Shown here one piece after another: positions 34,025-43,526 of a stretch of 64,000 nucleotides of DNA; the stretch's first letter is position 1; each line of letters opens with the position of its first letter. The position numbers and the translations under genes were made by a program. The stretch spans positions 713,736-777,735 of the forward strand of contig NW_015971538.1 in NCBI RefSeq assembly GCF_000182565.1. Reading direction: 5' to 3'. This DNA is from Spizellomyces punctatus DAOM BR117 (taxonomy: Eukaryota; Chytridiomycota; Chytridiomycetes; Spizellomycetales; Spizellomycetaceae). Under the pieces are notes generated by a model. It ran no database searches and was not told the origin of the DNA. It saw only the letters and a program-made list of their open reading frames with translations.

Positions 34025-36971
34025 ATGTTAACTCCACAGCCTCAATCTGCGTCGAAAGAGCTTTGCCGTCCCGCTCCGGATGAGGTTACCTCATCCAAGA
34101 AGACAGTGAACGGAATTAAACCAGTATCTAAGAGGCTACCTGCAAAATCCCCAAAATCATGGCTGTTTGGCCTGGGCAGACACAATACTAGTGCTGAAAA
34201 GATACTCAAACACGCTAGCAAGGATGACGGAGTGGGTGCTGCCAAACTGAGCTCGCCATCACCTCGCGCTGCCAGTGGAGCCGGCAAGCCTATGCGCTCT
34301 TTCACGGCGACCGCTCAAAGATCGTTCTCTGACCCCTGTAATGAAGCGGGTGGGAAATCTGGTGAAAGACGCCTGTCAAACCCGGTCACTCAACGACTTC
34401 AATCACCAACCGAAAGTAATTTGAAGCAGCTCAACAAACAAATCACCTGCCGTGTTCAAGCCAATGATGTGCGAAATGGAAGTAAAAGATCACCGACATC
34501 ATCGCGTAGATGCAGTGAGAGTAGTTCTGCGACATTGTCCCGCGACTCAAGCACGTCGTTCACAGTAATGATAGCTGACCCGAGCACCGACAGATTTTCT
34601 TCGGCCGCACTCGACGCCTCAACTTTGGTCGATGCCGACGTACAACGTTCGTGCACGGTAGAGGATAGTAGTGATAGCCTCCGTGCTGAAGATGAGCAGG
34701 AAATGGAATTCGTCGTACAGAACGCGCGAAGTACTCTTCATGAGGACCGCGTGGAGGAGAACGTCGACCATGGGGACGGCACACCCAGTGCAACAATCGA
34801 TGGTCCCCTAGAAGACGTGGAGGTTTCTATGGAGTATTTGTCCCTCCTTGATGAAGGCAGTGAGTTGCGGTACGAACATTTAAGCAATTCAGTCAGTCTT
34901 GCCGCTCGCGATGAAACCGATTGTTCTGTGGAACAAGCTGCTCAGTCTTTTGGAAAGCTTTCAAGCCTGTCGGACTATGTACCTCTGGAAGAAGATCCTA
35001 CCACAGCAGATTCAAACATCATTCAGAAAGGCAATCTCGAACGCATTGATAAGAATCTCCAGTGTACCGTACCAAATGAGGATGCTCAAGGCACCCCGCT
35101 TGAAGTCAGTCGTGCGCAGGAGGAAATTCTTTGGCTGCGACAACAATTAGCCATCTGTGAGATGTCCAGACAGCAATCGGAGAAGGATCTAGAAACGTAC
35201 CGGGAACGGTTGTCCTCGCTCGACGAGCGAGCCATGGACGAAGAACGCCAGTTGGCTTCCTACGAGCGGCGATTGTTGGAAGCAGACCATCGTATAAAGC
35301 ACGCTGAGGAGGCTTCCGTGCTGCAGGTATGTACTGACCTTCTTGGTGGGCAGAGGGCATGAAACTTACCGATACATTACATTAAAGGTCAAGGATCTGA
35401 AGGATCAGCTTAGCGCTTTGAATAATGAATATCAAGAGGTCCGGAATCAGCTGTTTGAATCGCACGATCGAGATCAAGGTGATGACAATCGCAAATAGTG
35501 TTAAATCTCGATCTTGAAGTTGACCATACTGTCGCTCTCAACTTGTAGTATTGAATGATAAAATGACGGCTATGCAGGAGAGTCTGGACCTTCTTCGTGA
35601 AGAAAAGGATGAAGTCTATCAGCTTTTGCAAGATGAAAAGGTCTGCTAGAGTTGACAGCTGGAAACGCAGGGGGTCTCTAACATTAAAGTTTGGTAGGCC
35701 AAAACATTTCGACATGAAGCAGACTTCCGCCTTTTTTCCCGAAAAATCCGTACTTTACAAGAACAAAACAGGTAAATCGTATCTGTTGCACCTTTTTGCA
35801 TGTAAATTATCTAAATTCCACATTAGCCAGCTACATCAAGAGGCAGAGCAGCTTCGAATTGAACTGCGGGTATAGCTAGGTTATATGGTTGCTTTGCCGC
35901 CTTTCATTCATTGACGCAGCACCTGTAGCGTATGCAATATGATGCGCCATCTCCTTCATCGCCGTCAATAGGCGATAATTTCTACAAGGAACGCTTGGAG
36001 GAGGCTTTGCTTGATAATGAAGCTCTTCGGGTGAGAAGAGAAGATACCTGGTTCACTATTACATCATATTGATTAGCTGCTTTCAGGCATTGCTTGAAGA
36101 ATTCAAGCGCGAGAATGACGCTCTTAAACTCCAGCTGACCAACACATCCATCGCTCCATCGTCAAATATCCAAGAATCAACGAAAACTCTGGAAACATCC
36201 CCCATGGACCTGGCACGGTCCGCGAACATACACAGCCGTCTTTCTTCAGGTGCCCGTAGTCCTACTTTGCACCGTATGCGGTCATTCCCGGCTTGGGAAC
36301 GACAGACACCTACAACGACAACAGGAGATCGGAAAGCTTTCGTAGATAGGATGAGACAGTATGAAAGCGAGTTTTCACCAACTAATGGCCGCGGTTGCAC
36401 CCAGTTATCACCAGATAGTCCCTTTGCGAAGCATACAATGCCCGATATAATCGGTTCCCCCTCAACCTTTAAATCGAGTCCTGACCTCAAATCCACAAAT
36501 GGTCGTTTGGAGGACAATCGTTCATCTCGCCGAGCGTCAATTGCCAGCACTTCAGAGTCCCCATTAATTCATAGAGAGTTGCAAAGTACCGCTGACACGA
36601 AGAAAGAGCCGTCAGTTGATTATTTGGAGTTGCGACATAAGCTCTCAGAAGATCTCAAGTCTTTGATGGATCACAAGGTAACTTACTTCGGCCACCTGAA
36701 CGATGTGCCTCGGCGCTAACACAAAATTCTTTCCTTTTGTTTCCATGGAATCAGGCCAAGGTAAGCAACTTGTGACCATGATAGCGTCCAATGGAAATTG
36801 ACGTCATCCATATCTCGTTCCTAGCTGACATCCGAAATGAGCCGCATTCCTGCCAGCGGTGGTCTTGGCCGTGTTCGCCGACGTAAGGAAGAGTTGGATA
36901 CCCAGTTAGATGAGGTCGACGGGCAGATCGGCACTGTGAAGAGAAGGATGCGAGAAATGGGAATGCTTTAG
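34025..36971 (+). CDS. coiled-coil protein with Ser-rich regions and SxIP-like C-terminal motif
   Basis: About nine exons. Exon 1 (34025-35327) encodes a long Ser/Thr/Arg-rich disordered region (KSPKSWLFGLGRHNTSAEK, RRCSESSSATLSRDSS) leading into coiled coil (AQEEILWLRQQLAICEMSRQ, LEADHRIKHAEEASVLQ). Short exons between 35389 and 36030 continue the coil (VKDLKDQLSALNNEYQEV, LREEKDEVYQLLQDEK, QLHQEAEQLRIEL). The exon at about 36087-36676 is Ser/Pro/Arg-rich again. The last exon (from about 36825) carries SEMSRIPASGG, then a basic helix RRRKEELDTQLDEVDGQI and VKRRMREMGML. The S-R-I-P core next to basic residues fits the SxIP motif of EB1-binding microtubule plus-end proteins; this is inference. 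No family name is certain. A microtubule or centrosome role is plausible. Confidence 0.72.
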
Positions 36972-37454
36972 ATTTTAATAGTAATAACCGTTTGGCTTAG
37001 TGCAACATCGATTGCATCTTGCATCCAATTTCAACGAAAGTAAATGGAATTGTGGCGGGGGAGCCGGTTAGTCTCATGATTGCTTGCTTCGGGAGAGTCG
37101 AGAATAAATAACAAGCGGGGGAAGAGCGAGAATGAGGATTTATATAGAAAATCGAGTGCAGCTGCAGAACAATCCAGGCGTCTTTCATTGATATCGCATT
37201 AACTTGTACAGGAAACTCACATTTGTAGTTTCCACACCGCTATGTAGAAACATGATTACCTAAGCTGCTTATCCTCCACGATCTGGGATGGTGTTACACA
37301 AGATTAGTGTGGAGGTGATTGAAAATGGCACTAGGACCCATTATTATCCGGATTAATCCAGTTAATCATATCGCATAATCAGCACCCCCATCTATCGCTC
37401 AAAACGGTGAGGCATGTTTTTTTTTAAACTGCGGTGAGGTGCATGCCAAAGGTC

Positions 37455-37463
37455 TATAAAAGG
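37455..37463 (+). promoter_or_regulatory. TATA box
   Basis: The sequence TATAAAAGG matches the consensus and lies 90 bp before an ATG, followed by a CT-rich tract like those at fungal transcription starts. Confidence 0.5.
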
Positions 37464-37546
37464 GGAACCTTCTGTCTCTTTCCCCTTTCCTCTTTACCCA
37501 TCCTTGACTCACAAGCATCTGCCAATGCTCAACTCTCAAGTCCATC

Positions 37547-37776
37547 ATGAGAATCCTGCTCTGGTGCCAAGGACCTCATCCGCCTGACAAATACAACATA
37601 ACCCCTCACAAACACTGCTACTACTATATTGCTACAATCACAGGTATGCATTATCTTTGTATTTTCCCATGTGTATTCCGAGTCTAATTCTGGTTTAATT
37701 AGTATCTGAACATCCTCCGACTAAAGAATTTCGGAATCAAGGGCTTAGTAGGATTTCTCTCGTGTGGTGGGCTTAG
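37547..37776 (+). CDS. possible small two-exon ORF (56 aa)
   Basis: ATG at 37547, donor GTATGC at 37644, acceptor AATTAG ending at 37702 and stop at 37776. The exons join in frame to 56 residues (MRILLWCQGPHPPDKYNITP at the start). There is no family match and the composition is unremarkable. The good promoter and splice signals make transcription likely. Whether the product is translated, or is the leader of a decayed element, is open. Confidence 0.28.
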
Positions 37777-38166
37777 TTACCCGGTTAGAACAACCATAAT
37801 GTATTGCATGTGTAATTGGGCCTAGTGGTAGTTAGTTAGTGGAATCGTGCTGCTTTGCACATACCCCAGTTCAACCCAGGCTGGAACCTGTAGCGAGTTA
37901 GGATAGGGGTGGGACTCGTTTGCAGGATAGGTTATGCAGGGTTGGACAGGCTGGCTAATTGTAAATTAGAACCGGCTGTAGTGGGTTGGAGGGAGAATTT
38001 GTCCCTAGTGACATTTTCTACCACCTGCACACTATGATATGATCAATGACGTTGGTAACGAGATCTTCTCCCACTTTGCATTCATGTCTGTACATTTCAA
38101 AGCTGGATGGTTGGGACAAGGCTCCAATTGTACACAGCCAGATCAGCATGAGCTAGTAAGTCGAAT

Positions 38167-39826
38167 ATGGGCTTTATCTTATCGGAAAGACCGCTGAGTT
38201 GTGGTGGCCAGGGTTGGAGCAATGTTGCCATTGCGTCGAGTCTAATAGTGGTAAATGGTATGAATGTATTTATATATGTACTGCTATGGGCAGACGCACT
38301 GAGCAAACATGTAACTTAGGTGTCGTGTCCGTGCTATTCGGGCTGGGACTGGAAAAAACATTAATAATTTCGGCGACAAGGTTTGCCTTTTACTAGCGCC
38401 AAAGCTTATTTACTACCTTTAAGTCGGAACACTAATTTTGCACATCCAATGAAGATGTCTGGTCCAACTGACTATAATGGGATATGTTCTGAAGCCTGTG
38501 TTTGAGCACAATGATCCCCTCTTTGTTTTCGCCCTTGCCTGTATGTCCGTTGCTCTTTGACCTCTTGATTTGATATATTACTGACCTAGTACCTTCTGGG
38601 TCACAGTAACCCTTATCTTAATATCCACAGTGGAGGTGCAGAGAGCTGCAAGCGTGCTTTAAGGAAGTGAATCCCGTAACGCTCAACAGTTGCAATAGAT
38701 TGTGTACAACAAAAGCAAGCATCGACACGACTACATGTTTGCTACCGTATTGGCTGCCATGTTGTTTAGTGTCACTTTAACCTCTTTTATTGGTTGGTAT
38801 GAGGCTCACAGTTATACTGAGTTTCTGCCACATGAGCTGATTTTCTTCATTTTGGTAGGCAATGCCTTTGCAATCCAGGCTGACCCTTGGTGGCTGCCAC
38901 GCACATATATTCCAACTCTGGGCATGCTGTTGGGGAACTCTAGTAAGCTGAAATCCGCCTCTACCCTGTTGCCTTCCTCACTTCTTCCCGTCTCATCGTA
39001 TTATGTATAGTGTCCGGCATGGCCTTGGGACTGAGCAGCGTGTTGGGACAGGCTGCCGATAATAAAGACCGGATAGAGCTTTATCTTTCATTTGGGGCGT
39101 CTCGATGGGAAGCAGGTACTTCTGGAGAGCCGATCAACGGTTTCGGTTTCGTTCATACTGACTGGGAACATAGCTCGACCTGTCTGTGCAGAGGCAATAA
39201 AAACGGCCTTGCTACCAGTGTTAAACAACATGAGGTGCGGATTCATCGCGGTCATTGAACATACCCCTTTCTGCTGACAAGTCACGGTTCTTAGCGTAAT
39301 GGGGTTAATCTCGATACCAGGGTATGTGGAAAGACAGTCGCACTGAGAGTTGATGGCATTTGGTTCATTCGTCCTCCAATTCATTTAGAATGATGACAGG
39401 GCAAATACTGGGTAAGTTGAACTGTTCTAGTAGTAAGGGATAACGAACCTTACCCTTAAAATCTGTAGGTGGGGCCAAAATTGCGGACGCTGTTCGCTAT
39501 CAACAGGTGACTTTCAGTCTGAGTGTTATCACATATAGTACGGTGTATTGACACAGTCTGTGCATGGTCATGACCTGCGACAGATTATCATGTTCATGAT
39601 CAGCGCATCTTGCGCGATTGCGACAGTTATGGCGGTATTGAGTTGTGTCTTCATCATATTTGATGATCATTCACGATTACGGATGGATCGCATATTGAAG
39701 GACGCGAAGAAAAGAAAGACGGCGACAAGGTTTTGGACGAATGTGATGAAGAGATTCAAAGGCCGTAATCAGGTGGATCATGCAAATGGACAAAACGGCT
39801 CTGAAGCAGAGGCTCTTTTGCGTTGA
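38167..39826 (+). CDS. UPF0014/FetB-ALS3-like membrane permease
   Basis: Eleven exons (38167-38257, 38320-38380, 38455-38540, 38607-38653, 38699-38942, 39011-39115, 39174-39234, 39295-39321, 39389-39411, 39469-39506, 39584-39826) join in frame to 341 residues. The protein matches the UPF0014 family (bacterial FetB iron exporter permease; plant ALS3/STAR2). Matching segments are NVAIASSLIVVNGVVSVLFG, EKTLIISATRCLVQLTIMGY, LKPVFEHNDPLFVFALAL, TYIPTLGMLLGNSMSGMALG, DNKDRIELYLSFGASRWEA, AIKTALLPVLNNMSVMGLIS, IPGMMTGQILGGAKIADAVR and YQQIIMFMISASCAIATVM. Seven or so membrane helices are expected. Family partners are separate ABC ATPases (FetA, STAR1); none is visible in this window. A basic cytosolic tail of ~55 residues follows the last helix. 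Substrate (metal, sugar nucleotide or other) is unknown. Confidence 0.85.
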
Positions 39827-40907
39827 AGACATAATAAATCCAGTGATGGGCGTTAATAATAAGGTGTCCATTAAGGTATCTATTACAGATGTCCATCAAC
39901 TTCTGCAATCCTAGACAGGCATCTACCGTCTGGCAAATACCGTAAGTGGTAAGGAGAGATCTGTCCATGTATCTACTAGGCCATCACGAATAATCTGGGA
40001 ATTTTGATGGGGTAATACACCCACCATCACGAGTATCTTGGTATCGAAGGTGCGAAAGCTTCGAAACCTCACAAGAGGAACAATGTTAGATCAAGTTCCC
40101 AGTCGAGGTAAATTGGAGCATCACAAAAGAAGCCTCTTTGACAGTTGAAAAGGCTGGTAGTCTAAGGTCGTTACTGTGGATACTGGGAGGACGTGGTGTT
40201 TTGGCGCCAACGACCTTGAGAACGCTTGCAAGGCGTTTTATAGGTCAACAGAAACTTGCAGATGTTACAAATGATAAATGCGCACTGGGTTAGTTGCATG
40301 CATCTTGCAGTTGCGGCCATCACCATTTGGTCCTTTCTAATATGACCGAGTTGCTTGCCAATATGGCAACCACACGAACATGGAGGACAAACTCGCCATT
40401 TATCAGCTGATATTGATGTTCAGTCCGATACGGCTGGAAGGTTCACTTCGTCCCCATCATTTACCAATGGCATCCCCGATATAGAGCAATTGCCAGAAAC
40501 AACCAACCCAAATAAAACCTAACCAGCTGAAAGCAATCAGTAAGTCACCTTCAAATTCACCATAGTCATCCTCATCACCACCTCCATCTTCATCCTGGTC
40601 GGTATCATAGTATCCGATGCGGGGTTTGCCATGGGTCGTTCTGCCTCATTTCCTGCCGCGACCACCAGCGTTGCAATAATTTCCGTTCCTATCCTAACTC
40701 CTAAGGCTCTCACTGACTTGAACGTGTCCAAAAATCCTCCGATGATATCAACTTTATTTTTAGAAATAAGGATCATCGACACATTTGTTCCTTGGGGTAT
40801 CATTTCTCTTCAACAGTGGCGGAAGTGAAATAAGACTACATTATTGCAAGAACAAGCTTTATTCCTCTACGATTGCTCTTTGGGGTGAATAATTCTGATT
40901 TCAAACC
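39827..40907. other. spacer with possible subtilase relic
   Basis: About 1.1 kb between the FetB-like and calaxin genes. Only the minus-strand frame at 40537-40803 looks protein-like. The rest has no recognisable feature. Confidence 0.5.
40537..40803 (-). pseudogene. possible relic of a subtilisin-like protease
   Basis: The 88-codon frame contains DTFKSVRALGV followed closely by LVVAAGNEAERPMANPASD. This resembles the conserved region around the oxyanion-hole Asn of subtilases (VVxAAGNE then PAS). No catalytic Asp, His or Ser blocks and no signal peptide are found on either side. If real it is a fragment; chance similarity cannot be excluded. Confidence 0.3.
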
Positions 40908-42110
40908 ATGGCTGTCCGAGCTGGTGCAGATGACTTGGTGAAGATCACAAATTGTAATTATCTATTGTAGCAAAAACTCGTTGCATTGTTGGTTAGTTTT
41001 CTCATCATTGGACACGGCTTTTTAGTCACACGACAAGATATAGAAGTACTTCAGCACCGCTTCATCGGGCTCCTTCCACCACAACAGTCACCAGGCATAG
41101 GAAGCGATCGTGACCCATTGGCGGCATTATACGCAGGAAAGATTGATCGTGCTCGCTTTCGGGACTTGTTGGCAGATGTGTTTGGGGTCGATGACTCGCT
41201 CCTGATGGACAGAGGTATTTTGCACAGTTTAAGACAAGTTGGGAACTATCTGGTTTCCCCTGATCTGTTGACGGACGTCGGATGAATGTTCATTATGCTG
41301 ATTTTTTCATTCTTCATCATAGTTTTTCGATCATTCGATACAGATGCGGACAACTATATCTCATATGAAGAGTTCATCCGAGGAATGTCAGTTTTCCTGA
41401 AAGGCAGACCAGAGGAACGTGCGCGTTTCTGTTTTCGAGTATACGATCTGAACGGTGATCGGTACATATCAAAGGAGGAGATGTTCCAGATGTTACGTAA
41501 TTGTCTCGTACGTGGCCAAGAGGAAGATGAAGACGGTGTCAAGGATCTGGTAGATCTGGTCCTGAAGAAGCTGGACGAGGACAGGGACGGACGGGTGAGC
41601 GAAAGCGACTGGGCTACTGTAATTGGAAAAGAGAACCTATTGATGGAAGCGTTTGGACAATGCCTGCCGCGAAAAAAGGTAATCAGTGCACGCGAGAAGC
41701 ACAAAGAGGTATTCCTGCGACAAACAACTAAATCAAAATGCCTCATTCAGACAGTGGAGCGATACTTGAGTCCAGCATCAGAAAAAGATGGCGTGACTGG
41801 TAGTAAACTGGTCCGGCTGTCTCTAACTGCCCCTTATCCATCCTACCCACTCGCCGCTCGCCTCACTACGGGAGCGCTTGGAAGTAGTACGGCGAGTCTC
41901 ACAAGTGAGCTGGGTACAGATGCAGTGGAGCCAGTTCAACTCAGACATGGGCATGCCCCGGCACAACGCAGAATGATTGCCGGTCGTACAAAGGACTCGC
42001 ACAGCTCAGCAAGCACGGTGCCGCGGATGTCCGGTGTTGCAGGCGGCAATGCTAGCAATCATTCCGCACAACCGATCCAGGGTAAAAAGGGTCGTGTAGT
42101 TGCCCTCTGA
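40908..42110 (+). CDS. CLXN: calaxin (EFCAB1/CLXN), axonemal calcium sensor, with C-terminal extension
   Basis: EF-hand protein of the neuronal calcium sensor type that sits at the outer-dynein-arm docking complex and tunes flagellar waveform. Three exons (40908-40937, 40971-41214, 41323-42110) give 353 residues. Conserved blocks are RARFRDLLADVFGVDDSLLMDR, VFRSFDTDADNYISYEEFIRGM, FRVYDLNGDRYISKEEMFQML, KDLVDLVLKKLDEDRDGRVS and LLMEAFGQCLPRKK. Three calcium-binding loops are intact (DTDADNYISYEE, DLNGDRYISKEE, DEDRDGRVSESD). Animal calaxin ends soon after the CLP motif at about 210 residues. Here a Ser/Arg-rich tail of about 135 residues follows in the same exon. The first intron is only 33 nt, so exon 1 is the least certain part; the ATG at 40908 gives the best match in length. 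Confidence 0.92.
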
Positions 42111-42184
42111 ATGTACTTGTTTAGGTGATGTTGATGTGACAAGTGTGAATATGACTTACAAGCATTTCACCATTCTCGCTGAAG

Positions 42185-43028
42185 CTACAGCAGCTTGAGA
42201 TGGCCTGTTAACTCAGTTGTCGTACTTTCCGGGCCTGTAGATATCTTTAGTCACTCGCATACAGTATGGTTGTTTATGGTGCATTGTACCTATGATGGCC
42301 AGCACCGTGAGCGATCCCCGGGGCACCTGTGTTCTCCCAGCATCCTTGACCATCTTTATTGGCAGACCCTTCTCCAGCGCGGACTTTTGGATCTGAATCC
42401 TTATAGATGAGGCGGAAGGGAGGTCAGGGTCGGGAAAGGCAAATAGTTCTATCTGATAGGGGATAGGCACCGCAGGAACCAATTCTTTGATGTTCATTGC
42501 AGCGAGACCACCAGCTATACTTTGATACATACATGGACTTTTCATCGTCACATTTCAGGGCGATCTTCATTTGTCCGCTTGCTTCCCATTGTCGTACCCA
42601 ATCTGCCCACTGGCCACGTGTGAATATCACAGCAATCGTCCATGACCAGCGTACGTGAAAGAACCTGTTTTGTCCCCCGAACCGCCTCCTTCCAGCACCC
42701 GAGAGCAGCGTGAGCACATTGAGCGGCGACCTTTCCTTTACCCATTTTTAGATCTTGCCTCACAATGAGGACCTAAGCACAGGGTAGTTGACTGATTGTT
42801 AGATTAATTGCGCACAGCACACTGTTGAACAAAGGAAACAATGACCATCTTTTGCTTTTCCATTCGTTGCAAGGTCAACGTGCTGTATGAAGCACATTGT
42901 TTATTTAGCACAATGCAAGAAAGAAGATAGCCAAGCACCATCCCAAAAAGGATAAAAATGATAGGCGATAACAGAAAGCAGTGCTCATGCCAAAAAGCAG
43001 AAACCATGTTCGGCAAATAATCTGTCAT
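42185..43028 (-). CDS. PTRH2: peptidyl-tRNA hydrolase 2, membrane-anchored
   Basis: Releases tRNA from peptidyl-tRNA dropped by ribosomes; animal PTRH2 sits in the mitochondrial outer membrane. Five exons (43028-42846, 42772-42655, 42602-42529, 42392-42290, 42234-42185) give 175 residues. An N-terminal membrane segment (LLSPIIFILFGMVLGYLLSC) is followed by the Pth2 domain: MVLIVRQDLKMGKGKVAAQC, AHAALGCWKEAV, WEASGQMKIALKCDDEKSM, LPIKMVKDAGRTQVPRGSLT and GPESTTELTGHLKLL. The catalytic-site Gln, Asp and Thr of the AGRTQ block and the lysines of the first block are present. The third intron (42528-42393) is open in one frame over most of its length, which makes a misleading longer ORF. The ATG at 43028 puts the membrane anchor near the N-terminus. 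Confidence 0.93.
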
Positions 43029-43526
43029 GATGTCTAGGGAAGGTGCAATGGCACTACCAACAGGTGTGTCGGCGACAGACAGCAGACGTTTGAACCATAG
43101 TAAATGGTTGCAGTGACATTGATTCCAACCCATTTAATGCAGGTGAAGTCGCGTAACTAAGCCACTCCAGCCATGGCCTCCTGGCAAGGAAGGACGAAGA
43201 AGGGGCAGTGGGATATCGTAGGGGCGTAAAGATTAAATACAATAGATCATATTTTCAGTTCTATTCGTCAGAGTCGCTCTGCAGCAAAATGGATATCTTC
43301 TTCCTATCTGTACCCAGTAGAGCAACTGTGCCTCGTGGACCATTAGATGTTAAAGAGAGAGGATCGGTCTCTAATGCCGCACTGGCCTCCACAGGGATCA
43401 GAGGTATTCTATCGAGCGTCTACATGAAAGCAGAAATAAGTATCGCCCGAGCAGTGACGAACGTAAAGGACTTCACCTACAATGGTTTGGATATATGCAT
43501 TCAGAATACTCATTTTCTCGGTTCCG
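43029..43526. other. spacer between PTRH2 and ANAPC4
   Basis: About 500 bp between two minus-strand genes; it should hold the PTRH2 promoter. A plus-strand ORF at 43208-43579 overlaps the ANAPC4 end antisense and has no family features. Confidence 0.5.

Larger units (their letters stand above)
36972..38166. other. non-coding stretch with TATA box, small spliced ORF and tRNA-like motif
   Basis: About 1.2 kb between the coiled-coil gene and the FetB-like gene. It contains a TATA box at 37455, a CT-rich tract at about 37475-37510, a possible two-exon ORF at 37547-37776, and box A/B-like sequence at about 37826-37880. No terminal repeats or integrase-like ORF were found. Confidence 0.5.

Noticed and set aside
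42393-42551. Minus-strand ORF running through the PTRH2 intron as a longer product
   Set aside because: The conserved Pth2 core is rebuilt exactly only when this segment is spliced out.
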